From contig OZ022510.1 in the NCBI GenBank assembly GCA_963989385.1, forward strand, positions 34,167,448 to 34,231,447: DNA of 64,000 nucleotides, read 5' to 3'. Position numbers and translations under genes: made by a program. The DNA comes from Ctena decussata (taxonomy: Eukaryota; Mollusca; Bivalvia; Lucinida; Lucinidae). A model generated the notes under the pieces. It was not told the origin of the DNA and ran no database searches. It saw only the letters and a program-made list of their open reading frames with translations. Position 1 is the first letter of the stretch; every line of letters starts with the position of its first letter. This document shows, one piece after another, positions 1 through 9,299 of the stretch.

Positions 1-207
1 TATGTGCGCCCAGCGTAGACTCAGATCAGCCTGGGCATCCGTCCAGTCTGATAAAAGTCTTCGCTGTCCGCATGGAGGTAACTTAGACCATTAGCTATAC
101 TTTTAGCGCTAAGCGTAAAGTCAGACCAGACTGGGCGGCTGCCCAGGCTGGTCCGAGTTTGCGCTTGGCGCACAACTACTTTGTTGATTTTCTCGTGTCG
201 CGGCTCA
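1..207. mobile_element. Family A inverted-repeat element, cut by window start
   Basis: Right part of the commonest repeat here. Full copies begin with GAGCCGCGACACGA followed by AAACCAACAAAGTGG and end with the reverse complement, so each can fold into one long hairpin of about 200-240 bp. This copy runs from the inner arm (CAGATCAGCCTGGGCATC) to the terminal TCGTGTCGCGGCTCA. No coding capacity. Likely a MITE-like non-autonomous DNA element; the class is inferred from shape alone. Confidence 0.8.
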
Positions 208-1274
208 TTTTTACGAAATATGGTTAAGGCAAAAGGGTATACTTTCAGGAGAAGCAACTCCACAATTTTCTGTTTCTAACTAGGACTCTGAGGAAACAAT
301 TTGCCTTTCGTTTTTAAAAGTGTTTTTTGTCCAGGATGAGAAACGGAAGTCCCAAACTTACTTTTCCCTGTTTAAAAATGGCGCTGAATATTACAAGGGG
401 AAATTCTTTCCTTTATACGTAGAAGGGCTTTTTCACCCAAGTATGCAATCAATAAGCTACAAAAGTCATTTTCCTTTGTGAGAAAATGTCTAATTGTTTA
501 TTTTCTCAGGTTATAAATAATATAACAACATGAGTGGCAGAACAAGTAGCTAACTATTTTGGCGGCAAACTACTTGAGGACTTTACATGTCGAAAACAAA
601 CAGGTGTTCCCATAGTCTTGTTGACGGTATTTTGTCGCAACTAGGGATAATTACATGTTTCACACAATTATGTTTTATACCTCTTGAGGACAAGAATAAG
701 ATTTTTACCCTAGAGAAATTTTATGTAGACGTGTCTGTGTGCATTTACTATTGAAATCTTGTCCAATTCACAAAATTTCTGCATCATGAAATATGCAGGT
801 GCGTTTTGAAATTTTGTCAATTTGACAAAATTTCAATACGCACATGCGTATGGACAGTTACGCCCTTGTTTGTGAATTTATAACCACCAGTCTGATCATA
901 ATGAGTTAGTGATATTTCTGTTCTCGGACATTTTTTATAAATTTGCTAATTGAACTAAATCACTAGAAGAAGTAAATAAGCAAGTTGCTTTTGTTCCAAT
1001 CCTAGTATATTTTGTATGTGGTATTATTTATATGTTATGAAAAAAGACAAAATATGTTAATACCAACTAAATCACACTGTCCTAGTTTTTGCTTTATTTG
1101 CGTTTTGTTTTTTCTTTTAATTTTAGTTTTTCTTAATTCATTTTTCTAGCCATTTATTTTTGTGTGCTGGTAACCTACCATGATTGCGCTAAATATTGGG
1201 ACGCCTAATAATACAAAAAAAAAAGAAAAAGAAAATCCGAAAATTGGGACACGTAAAGCAAGTGCCATATTTGT
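208..1274. other. Intergenic DNA, no feature recognised
   Basis: AT-rich sequence with no exon-like reading frame and no strong repeat. The missing 5' exons of gene 1 were looked for here and not found. Confidence 0.5.
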
Positions 1275-1805
1275 ACTAAAACGGGAACAGTTTGGTTTTG
1301 CAATGCAGCAATATGTTCAAAAGATGCAGATGAGATGACAAACAGTGTAGACTCTGAACAGACTGCTCCTCAGAGCAGTCTGATCTGGGTCTACACTGTT
1401 TGCGCAGACCTATCTGTCCCAAAACTTAGAAATTATACGGTAACACTGCACTGAAAAAGAAAACTTCCATACAAAGGTGTCCATGATTTAGGTTAAGCTA
1501 TGCGACAAGTGTCGGGTAGCTTCAAAGTTCAATGTTTCTGGGCTTTTTTATCCTTGGGTGTCAACAAGTGTCGGGTAGCACCTTTTCTTAACTTCAAAGT
1601 TTAATGTTTCTTGGCTTTTTTATCCTTGGATATCTGTCGTCCAAAAACGGGGTCTTGACCGACAATGTTGACTCAGATCAGTCATCGCAGAACGCAGTGT
1701 CAGGCTGATCAATGCCGACACAGTCATCATTAAATAAGTAATTGAATAAGTAACTATATGCATGTATATTATGGAAATATCACCTTTTTCTGTGACGTCG
1801 TTGCA
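1275..1805. repeat. Copy 1 of an old direct duplication, with a palindromic core
   Basis: Matches 5030-5480 in the same orientation with moderate identity. Shared landmarks include TTCAAAAGATGCAGATG and the block around 1660-1715 rich in CAGTGTCAG/CTGATCA. A 65-bp palindrome (1337-1401) centres on CAGACTGCTC / GAGCAGTCTG. 1500-1640 also repeats a ~60-bp unit containing ACAAGTGTCGGGTAGC. No coding sequence. Confidence 0.65.
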
Positions 1806-1819
1806 TTATTATTAAATTC

Positions 1820-2050
1820 GAGCTGCAACATGACAAACAACAAAGTTGCATGTGCGCCCAGCGAAGACTCAGATAGCCTAAGCATTCGCCCAGTCTGATA
1901 AGAGGCTTTGCTGTCGACATGGTGACAGACCTTTAGCTACCCTGTAAGTGCAGAGCGAACACTCTGATAAGACTGGAAGGATGTCCAGGCTGATCTAAGT
2001 CTTTGCAGGGAGCACATGCCACTTTGTTGGTTTCGTTGTGTCGTTGCTCA
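1820..2050. mobile_element. Family A inverted-repeat element
   Basis: Diverged copy from GAGCTGCAACATGAC to the degenerate end TCGTTGCTCA. It is missing from the paralogous segment at 5030-5892, so it was inserted there or lost from the other copy after duplication. Confidence 0.7.
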
Positions 2051-2313
2051 ATTTTACATTCAAATGCAAGTAGGCCTACTCAATGTTCATGAAAGGCTTC
2101 ACAAGACATATTTTATAACAGTTTTATATCTATTTTTTGTTCGCTTGGCTGAAAAAATTCAAACGTACATACCCTACATAGGATAGATTTACATTTGCAT
2201 GGATAGGCCCTACTTATTCGAGTGTAAATGCATACGATACTGAAATATGATCAATACTAGGCCATTTTACATGTTTTAGCAACAATATTGTTCATGCAAG
2301 TCCTACTCCAATG

Positions 2314-2503
2314 AGGAGCCGCAGTAGTTCAGTGGGTTAACCACTGGCTGCTGATCTAGGCGTCCTGGTTCGATCCAGCTGGTGGCGGATTCTTTTTTCC
2401 CCCATAATCGGGGTTTCATTGCACACAGTCTTTCATAATCATTTTCTATTAGCTCTACATGACTGAGATAATCTTGAAATGTAGTAAAAAAAAAAAAAAA
2501 AAA
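2314..2503 (+). mobile_element. tRNA-derived SINE with poly(A) tail
   Basis: The head resembles a tRNA: an A-box-like TAGTTCAGTGGGTTA is followed 30-odd bases later by a B-box GGTTCGATCC. The body contains ATCGGGGTTTCATTGCACAC and a CATGACTGAGA block shared with the copy at 5724-5892, and it ends in an 18-base A tract. It is a retrotransposed pol III unit, not a functional tRNA gene. The B-box and poly(A) make this call fairly secure. Confidence 0.75.
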
Positions 2504-2617
2504 CGTAAGCCATCCCATCCATTTTGACTCCAGTGATCTGACTGTCATGGACCGTATTAAAGAATGCTCCCAGAACGGACTAGCATGGTTAGTGTCATGA
2601 CAGGTGTCGATTATAAT

Positions 2618-2855
2618 TGAGCCGCGACGCGAGAAAACCAACAAAGTGGTTGTGCGCCCAGTGCAGACTCAGATCAATCTGGGCATCTGTTCAGTTCAAT
2701 CAGACTCTTTGCTAAGCGCTCAAGGGGTAGCTAAGGGTCTAAGCTACCTCCGTGCGGACAGCGAAGACGATGATCAGACTGGGCGGATGCCCAGGCTGAT
2801 CTGAGTCTGCGCTCGGCGGACAACCACTTCTTTGGTTTTCTCGTGTCGCGGCTCA
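2618..2855. mobile_element. Family A inverted-repeat element, full length
   Basis: Near-complete copy with both ends intact: TGAGCCGCGACGCGAG at the left and TCGTGTCGCGGCTCA at the right. The inner arms carry CCCAGTGCAGACTCAGATC and its complement. The reading frame on the + strand is a by-product of the hairpin sequence. Confidence 0.85.
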
Positions 2856-3177
2856 CTTACCTTAAACATATAATGTCGAATGTTTTCCCTTTATAAACTC
2901 CTTAGAAAGAATTTATTACTAAAATGAACATCGAAGTTGTAAATTAGACTCTGCGAATGCGCAGGCCTGTCTTTGTCTTCTCTATTAGCACATACAGTGA
3001 GGCGTCCTTTCTTCTGCTGTTGTCTATATAAAATTTAGTAGGCGTTCTGTCATCCTTGTGTATTTTGTATTGTTAAGATTTTTAAAAGAATTCAGTGATC
3101 TGGCAACGCTTTAAGTTTCACGCGTTTATGTTCCAAAATAAGTGGCATACAATATGAAAATGCTCTAGCTGCTTTAA

Positions 3178-4079
3178 GCCCCAGTCACACATTCACGGAT
3201 CAGGCTACGGTTCACCACGATTCACCACGGTTTGACCTTGACCGTAAAACCGGGATGAACCGTAGAAAATCCAGCATCACTACGGTTTGCCAGGGTTCCA
3301 TTAGGGTTTCTCACGGTGTTTGTACGATGTCTGTACGAATCATCTACGAATTCTCGACGGTTTAAGGCGGCAACACTACGGACAACAAGGGTATTCCACG
3401 GTCGTGTTACGGACGCTTACGATGCCACTACGGTTCGATACGGTGCTAGTACGACTCAAGACGGTAGCGCCACGGCTCCTACTATTGTCTACGGTTGAAC
3501 GGTGGTCATGATAATGATTTTTGTTGATGATGTTTAATTTATTTGTAGGCAAGAAACGTATTTTATGACATTATATAGTACTGAATTTTTCGAAAAATGT
3601 GCAGCAAACATTTTGAAAATCGGTAAACAAATAAAAAATTTATACTCAAAATTAATTTTCAGTAGGCATTTTGTATTGAGGTGGAAAGTAATCCAAGATC
3701 ATAAACTTTCGAGTCTGGGATTTTTTTTCTTGAATAAAAAGTGAGTTTTCGTAGTGACAAAACTACCACGGTTGTCCACGAATACCGACGGAAAGCCAGG
3801 GATAATCACGGATACACCTACGGTAGCGCTACGAATAAGCACGATTCTGTTACGGTTGCGCTACGGTTTAGGCCACGCCCACAACCCACCACGGTTCACC
3901 ACGGAAGTTTTAAACAGTTTAAAATTTCCGTAGCGACTCCCGGATCACCACGGTTCTTCAGGGATCATTACGGAACACGACGGATGCATCTACGGTGCTA
4001 CTACGAATCACGACGGTGTGCTACGGTTTGTCAAACCGTGGTGAACCGTGGCCTAAACCCTGAATGTGTGTCTGGGGCT
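3178..4079. mobile_element. TTAA-flanked element carrying a 10-11 bp periodic ACGG array
   Basis: TTAA flanks both ends (3174-3177 and 4080-4083). The termini are inverted: AAGCCCCAGTCACACATTCA at the left and TGAATGTGTGTCTGGGGCTT at the right. TTAA target duplication is typical of piggyBac-type transposons, so this is probably a non-autonomous relative. Between the ends, about 3285-3500 and 3755-4035, the tetramer ACGG or ACGA recurs every 10 or 11 bases in the same orientation, with a 250-bp AT-rich centre. Overlapping frames of 60-158 codons come from this repeat and are not genes. Confidence 0.7.
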
Positions 4080-4096
4080 TTAATTGATAGAATAAA

Positions 4097-4338
4097 TGAG
4101 CCGCAACACAAGAAAACCAACAAAGTGGTTGTGCACCCAGCGCAGACTAAGATCAGTCTGGGCATCCGCAAAGTCCGAACAGACTCTTTCTTGGCTAAGC
4201 GCTTAAAGTGTAGCTAAGGGTCTAAGCTGCCTTCATGCGTTGAGCGAAGATTCTGACCAGACTGGGCGGATGCCCAGGCTGATCTGAGTCTGCACTGGGC
4301 GCACCACCACTTTGTTGGTTTTCTCGTGTCGCGGCTCA
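4097..4338. mobile_element. Family A inverted-repeat element, full length
   Basis: Lies 14 bp right of the TTAA element. Left end TGAGCCGCAACACAAG, right end TCGTGTCGCGGCTCA. Both arms are intact. Confidence 0.85.
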
Positions 4339-4559
4339 AATGACGTTGAAAAATAAATAAACATTAGTCTTCATAGTTCTACCTGTGCTAAAAATGCTCA
4401 ATATGCACGTTTGCTGATGATACATGTACGTGGGTTGCCTGCATATAGAGTCATGTAACTAGAGAACACGTTGCTGAAAAATGGCACTTTGCTCCACAAA
4501 ATACAATTTTCTTTTCTATTTCTCACTTGAATGCAATATAAACAAAAGCGGGAAATGTT

Positions 4560-5000
4560 CCGGACAAAATGGTGTGCATGTCGATTATTGCTGGATTACA
4601 AAATTGGGCAGCTTATTTTCTCAACAGGTTTATATTCTTTGCGGATTTTCAAACTGTGCATACAAATTGTAAGCAGAAAAGAAGGTGTGCATGTGTCTGT
4701 TTGATTGAGATAAAATTAATGTTGACAAAATTACGGCTGTTCAATTTAGTTAGTTTGGGCAGCGTTTTTGGACCACAGGGTATGAAATGTGTGTATACAA
4801 CTCCTCCAGACCTACAGTTTTCAATGGTCTTTTTCAAACTTTGCGCACATGATAGGCACACAGTGGAGATGTGGCTATTTTTTTTCGACAAGACGAAATT
4901 AGTTTGACAGAATAACGGCCTTTAGAACTTAGCCATTTTGGGCAGCTTTCTTGTATTAAAGGGTATGAAGTTTGTGTTATCAACAAAATATCTAAAAATT
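4560..5000. repeat. Degenerate tandem repeat, unit about 180 bp
   Basis: Three diverged units. Repeated landmarks are TGGGCAGC followed by a T-rich stretch (around 4608, 4756 and 4938), and ATTACGGCTG / ATAACGGCCT about 183 bp apart. Resembles the core-repeat arrays of Helitron-like elements elsewhere in the window, but no ends were identified. Confidence 0.45.
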
Positions 5001-5029
5001 GCGACTACTTAAATAATTACCATAATTGT

Positions 5030-5480
5030 CTCAAAAACGGAACAATTTCATTTTACAAGGCAGTTGTGAATTCAAAAGATGCAGATGGAATGGCAAATTA
5101 TGTAGGCTCTGGTCAGACTGCTCTTTTTGGAGCAGTCTGATCTGGGTCTGCATTTATTGCTCATACCTGTCTGTCCCATTACTTAGATTTATACGAGGAG
5201 ATATACAATGTCAATGGTTTGGTATGCATTAAATATATTGACATGCATCGGGGATTATCAAGTAGTTATCGTTTTATAGTTGCGATTTCAATGTTACCCT
5301 CTATTCTTGCGTTCCAAAACCGGAATCTTGGCCAACGGTGAAGACTCATATCAGGCGGCGCAGAATGCAGTGTCAGACTGATCAAATCTGACATTGTCAT
5401 AATGAAATAAAGGAACCTCTCAAATATACAAATGTATAAGTAAATGAAATGTACATGGACATATCTCCTTTTTCCTGTGT
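5030..5480. repeat. Copy 2 of the old direct duplication
   Basis: Paralogous to 1275-1805 at an offset of about 3755 bp. It keeps the palindromic CAGACTGCTC / GAGCAGTCTG core (about 5115-5140) and the CAGTGTCAGACTGATCA block. Confidence 0.6.
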
Positions 5481-5723
5481 TATGGTTTAAATAGCATTTG
5501 CATTAAATGCTATAATTTGTGAAAACAAGACTATTGAAACTAAAAATTCATTGCTGCAATGAATGAGAATGGGGTTCGCAAGTCAAAATTTGCATTTTAT
5601 AGATGATGCCTTGCTGAATACCTTTCTGATTTGAATTTAAATGTATCATACAGTTACTAAATAACGGGTCATAATACGATCAAGAAAGTCTTGTTTACAC
5701 TCCATCTCAATCGGATACCAAGG

Positions 5724-5892
5724 TGGAGCCCCAGCAGCTCAGTGTCTTATGCGATTGCTGCTAAGCTAGCGGTCCTGGTTTAATTCAGCTGGAGGCGAAA
5801 ATCTTTTCTACCGTCATTACACACAGCCTTTTATTTTAGCCCTTCCATCAGCTCTGTACGACTGAGACATTCTAGAAAGGGTAGCAAAACCG
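5724..5892 (+). mobile_element. tRNA-derived SINE, diverged copy
   Basis: Same family and orientation as 2314-2503: GGAGCCCCAGCAGCTCAGTG head, decayed B-box GGTTTAATTC, ATTACACACAGCC body and TACGACTGAGA tail block. It follows the second duplicate segment just as the better SINE follows the first, which suggests it was copied with it. Confidence 0.65.
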
Positions 5893-5958
5893 CAATGCTA
5901 ACATTCATATGGCAAAAAATCGGCTGACATTGGAAATTGACGTCATTAAACCCGCTTA

Positions 5959-6335
5959 CACTGTAAAAAATGTGTTTAGAATTAATGCAAAATATGCAGT
6001 CCGATTTTTATGTGTTTAAATCGTAACATGTTCAATTTGCAGCATGTTTAGGTTTATGTTTAGAAATTAAACACGTAAAAAAAAATTGTTATATTTACCT
6101 TTTATTTTGAAAATTTCCTCTGTCAACATTTTCGTCTTTTTTTTTGTTCTTCAACGGGGAAAAGAGAGAATGGATTTATCCGAAACGCGTAACAGAATAA
6201 AACGTGTTTAGCAGACTTGTCCGGGAAAATAATAGAAAAGGTGTACATATTAAACTATATGACATATTCCTAAACATGCTTACACCTTAACATGTAACCA
6301 CTTGTATTTTAAAGCTAAGCGCGATTTTTACAGTG
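5959..6335. mobile_element. Family D MITE with CACTGTAAAAA termini
   Basis: Left end CACTGTAAAAAA, right end TTTTTACAGTG, flanked by TA on both sides. TA duplication is typical of Tc1/mariner-type elements. The interior is AT-rich with no coding frame. Confidence 0.65.
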
Positions 6336-7021
6336 TACAGCAACGATGTGGTAAAAAATTGTGACTAAATTTAGCATGTTTAATTCATTCTTGTGGTTAT
6401 GATGGCAAAAAAGAAATTTTGATTGTCCTGAAAGTATATTCTGCGGTATCCGAAACCATTGTGGAATACATTACTTTTTTTTTTTTGGGATAATACATAC
6501 ATATACAGAGAGAGAGACTTAATCATTTAACAGTGAAAATATGTTAATTATAACTAAGCGCTTTCATCTCTGTCTTCATCAGAGTTAAAACTAACTCACA
6601 CAGACATATACTGCAGCAAACACTCTGCAGGTAAAGCATACAAACAAACTGACAAAAAAGTCACCTTAAAAGCACATTATGGCCAAAAATGAAAAAAAAA
6701 AATACATACGTTTTAAGTAATTACAAAATATGAAAAGTGTTTGAGATGCTCTTATCGGGCGCATGGATTCAAAAGTGGCGCCGCTATAGACAGACCTTGT
6801 GTGTAACTGTATTCTGTGTTTAATAACCACACCGTTACGACGACGCATGGACTCAACTGTTCGCAAACTAGTATACTTTTACATTTTGTAATGTTATTAT
6901 TTTTTTTTTGAAAGAATTAAAAAGTGAGTGTCAACTCACACTAGTTTAATACCTAAATGAGTGACATTCAATGACGAAATAAATAACGAGAAAAAGTAAA
7001 CATTGAGAACATACATGTATA
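6336..7021. other. Intergenic, no gene seen
   Basis: AT-rich, with T runs near 6478 and 6900 and a short GA repeat at about 6510. No exon or clear repeat boundary. Confidence 0.4.
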
Positions 7022-7252
7022 TGAACCGCGACACGACAAAACCAGCAAAGTGGCATACGCGCCAACACTCAGATCAGCCTGGTCATCCGCCTAACATGAT
7101 CTGAGTCTTCGCTGCGCTCTAAAAAGGTAGGATAATAGTTGTTGTTCCATGCCGACAACAAAGACTCTGTTCAGACTGGGTGGATGCCCAGGCTAATCTG
7201 ACGGTCCTCTCGTTGTGCATTTGCCATATTGTTGGTTTTGTAGTGTCGCGGC
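7022..7252. mobile_element. Family A inverted-repeat element
   Basis: Left end TGAACCGCGACACGAC, right end AGTGTCGCGGCC. Inner arms are decayed but still complementary. Confidence 0.75.
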
Positions 7253-7405
7253 CTTTCGCCATTGTTATTCGTTTTACAGTTTAATACTTCTCAATACTTT
7301 TGTTGTAAATTTGATCTTAATTTTCAAAGTTCGGGTTCACTTGATTTACCATTTATGTTTGTACATCTTTTTCAAACACTTATCTATTGTGATGCATGCC
7401 GTATA

Positions 7406-8180
7406 GTCCGTTTGCTCCCAAGTGCAAACGGGGTTTGGCTTAGTTTCTCGAAAACGATGAAAGTTCCATCAAATGTTCAAATGTCTCAATGATTCCTATA
7501 ACTATACATAACAGAATACAAAAAATTCCAAATTTTTGGATGCTTTTGTAAAATATTTTCCATTAACAGTAATACAAAAACTGAGCAGTTTCACTGAAGG
7601 GCGTTGTATGCTTGTCAGAACAGCCAAACTATTGTTGATAGGTAATAGCGTAAACTCGTAGTTTACTACAGGTGTGGACGTATATGAATGGAATAGTAAA
7701 ATGTATTCACCTGTCCGCACGCGTAACGCATGATATCGCTGGTCAGGTGATACCATGGTGTAAATAAACATTTAACTATTATATCATTTTGCGAGTAAAA
7801 AGTGTATATTTTAAAATTTGATAATACATGGGTGTAACAAAAATAAGAAAAAATGGATTCAAAATTAAGTTTCAATTAATTATGCGAATTTTGTTCTAGG
7901 GATAACATACATTGGTCACATTGCTCTAATACGTAAAACTAAACGGGAATTCCAACAGCCAACTTTTACTCCCTTGTAAATAAGAGGCGAAAATGACATA
8001 AGTTAGGTCCTTTATTTGTATAGAAACGTTTTTGTGCAAAACTTCACATTTCTGCAAAAGTATGATTTTGTTATGTATAGGATGAAAATTAAGAATGAGC
8101 AATTCGAAAATCTTCTACCTCTCACCAGTTGTGAGAAAATACTGGGGATGCCGTTTGCATTTGGGAGCAAACGGACTTTA
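7406..8180. mobile_element. Putative DNA element with ~28-bp terminal inverted repeats
   Basis: The left end AGTCCGTTTGCTCCCAAGTG, continuing CAAACGG, reappears reversed at 8149-8177 with one mismatch. The 720-bp interior has no convincing coding frame, so it would be non-autonomous. No target duplication was recognised. Confidence 0.5.
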
Positions 8181-8319
8181 ACACATTATAAGGAAACGGA
8201 TACTCTACTAAAATGGCTGTATGCGAGACCAAGTAGTGAATAGATGTTCTATTCAGTGCCGTATTCAGTGTTTCCTATGTTTTCAGCATTATATTCATTT
8301 GTCGCCGAACCCTCAAACT

Positions 8320-8457
8320 AGCTTAGACCCTTAGCTACATGTAACCTGTGCAAGCGCACATCAAAGACTTTGATCAGATTGAACGGCTGTCCAGGCTGAT
8401 CAGAGTCTTCGCTGGGCGCACATGCCTTCTTAGTCGTTTCCGTCGTGTGGCGGCTCA
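8320..8457. mobile_element. Family A element, right half only
   Basis: Contains the TAGCTTAGACCCTTAGCTAC centre, the inner arm GGCTGATCAGAGTCTTCGC and a decayed end GTCGTGTGGCGGCTCA. The left arm is missing. Confidence 0.7.
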
Positions 8458-8619
8458 TTTTTTTCAGATCAGATCTCACTTGGATTCACACGCCCTTAAG
8501 GTGTTTACGTACACTTCCATGTTTTTTTCCGCCATTTTCTCATAGGGAAACTACCTTCTGGTCTTCCTGTTTGCTTCCAACGCAGAGGAAGCCTTTACAA
8601 AAGTCGATCTACTTATAAA

Positions 8620-8690
8620 AGAAAGAATTTGCTCCTATAGGAGCAAATTCGCTCCTTTAAGAGTTGACCCCTATTGAAAAGGGAGCAAAA
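8620..8690. repeat. Short palindromic repeat of the GAATTTGCTCC type
   Basis: GAATTTGCTCC-TATA-GGAGCAAATTC hairpin followed by an AAGAGTTGACCCC block. Close relatives occur at 21111-21170 and 29257-29310. Confidence 0.5.
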
Positions 8691-8777
8691 TAAAAATAGC
8701 AGAGTTGCTTTCCCTGAAAGTGTACCTTTTTGACCTTAAGTTCATGTTCAAGTATCCTTGTACATGTATCAAAGGTA

Positions 8778-9095
8778 CACTGTAAAAAAACGTAGATTTT
8801 ACTGTAGAATAACTGGCAACCAGCTGCCAGTCCTTTCTCCATTATTTTACGGGGTCCCGTAAAAATTTGCAGTTATTATCACGCATAGTAGGACTGAATA
8901 GAACAAGTGTTGTATTGGTCCTGCATCCCTTCAACCTTATAAAGGTATTTTCGAGTGCGGCCAGTCAGCATTCCCCTACCATGTCGTGATTTCCAAAAAT
9001 GTTCTACGGACAGACGCCAGTAAAAATAACGGGAAAAGGACTGGCAGCTGGTTTCCAGTTATTCTGCCGTAAAACATACGGAAATTTTTACAGTG
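8778..9095. mobile_element. Family D MITE just upstream of a gene 1 exon
   Basis: Termini CACTGTAAAAAA and TTTTTACAGTG, flanked by TA. The arms stay complementary for about 80 bp (for example GACTGGCAGCTGG with CCAGCTGCCAGTC). The right end lies 29 bp before the exon at 9125. Confidence 0.75.
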
Positions 9096-9124
9096 TACGG
9101 TGATATGATGCGTAATTATTTCAG

Positions 9125-9299
9125 ACGTATAACATGGACAGACAAATTCCTGATTCTGCAGGCACAGCAACTGCCATTTTGTCCGGCAAAAAGACCAACT
9201 ATTACATGGTCGGAATGGACGGTACGACACAAAAGGGTGACTGCGAGAATACAGCTGGGAAAAGAGTCACTACAATGCTAGACTGGGCCATGGATTCCG
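9125..9299 (+). CDS. ALP: Gene 1 exon with the catalytic serine
   Basis: Residues 1-58 plus one base. Begins [17 protein letters not shown], the nucleophile motif. Acceptor TTATTTCAG before 9125; donor GTAAAT at 9300. Six bases shorter than the matching exon of gene 2. Confidence 0.93.

Noticed and set aside
2314..2400. Possible functional tRNA gene
   Set aside because: Promoter boxes are present but no cloverleaf with a paired acceptor stem was found, and it is followed by a SINE body and poly(A).
2303..2855. Frames of 113 (-) and 66 (+) codons
   Set aside because: They cover a SINE (including its poly(A), read as a Phe run) and a family A hairpin.
3741..4217. 158-codon + strand frame
   Set aside because: It lies across the periodic ACGG array and the family A element; the frame is a product of the repeat, with no codon or motif support.
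4481..4907. Overlapping frames of 63-112 codons on both strands
   Set aside because: They fall in a degenerate tandem repeat and lack any family resemblance or splice context.
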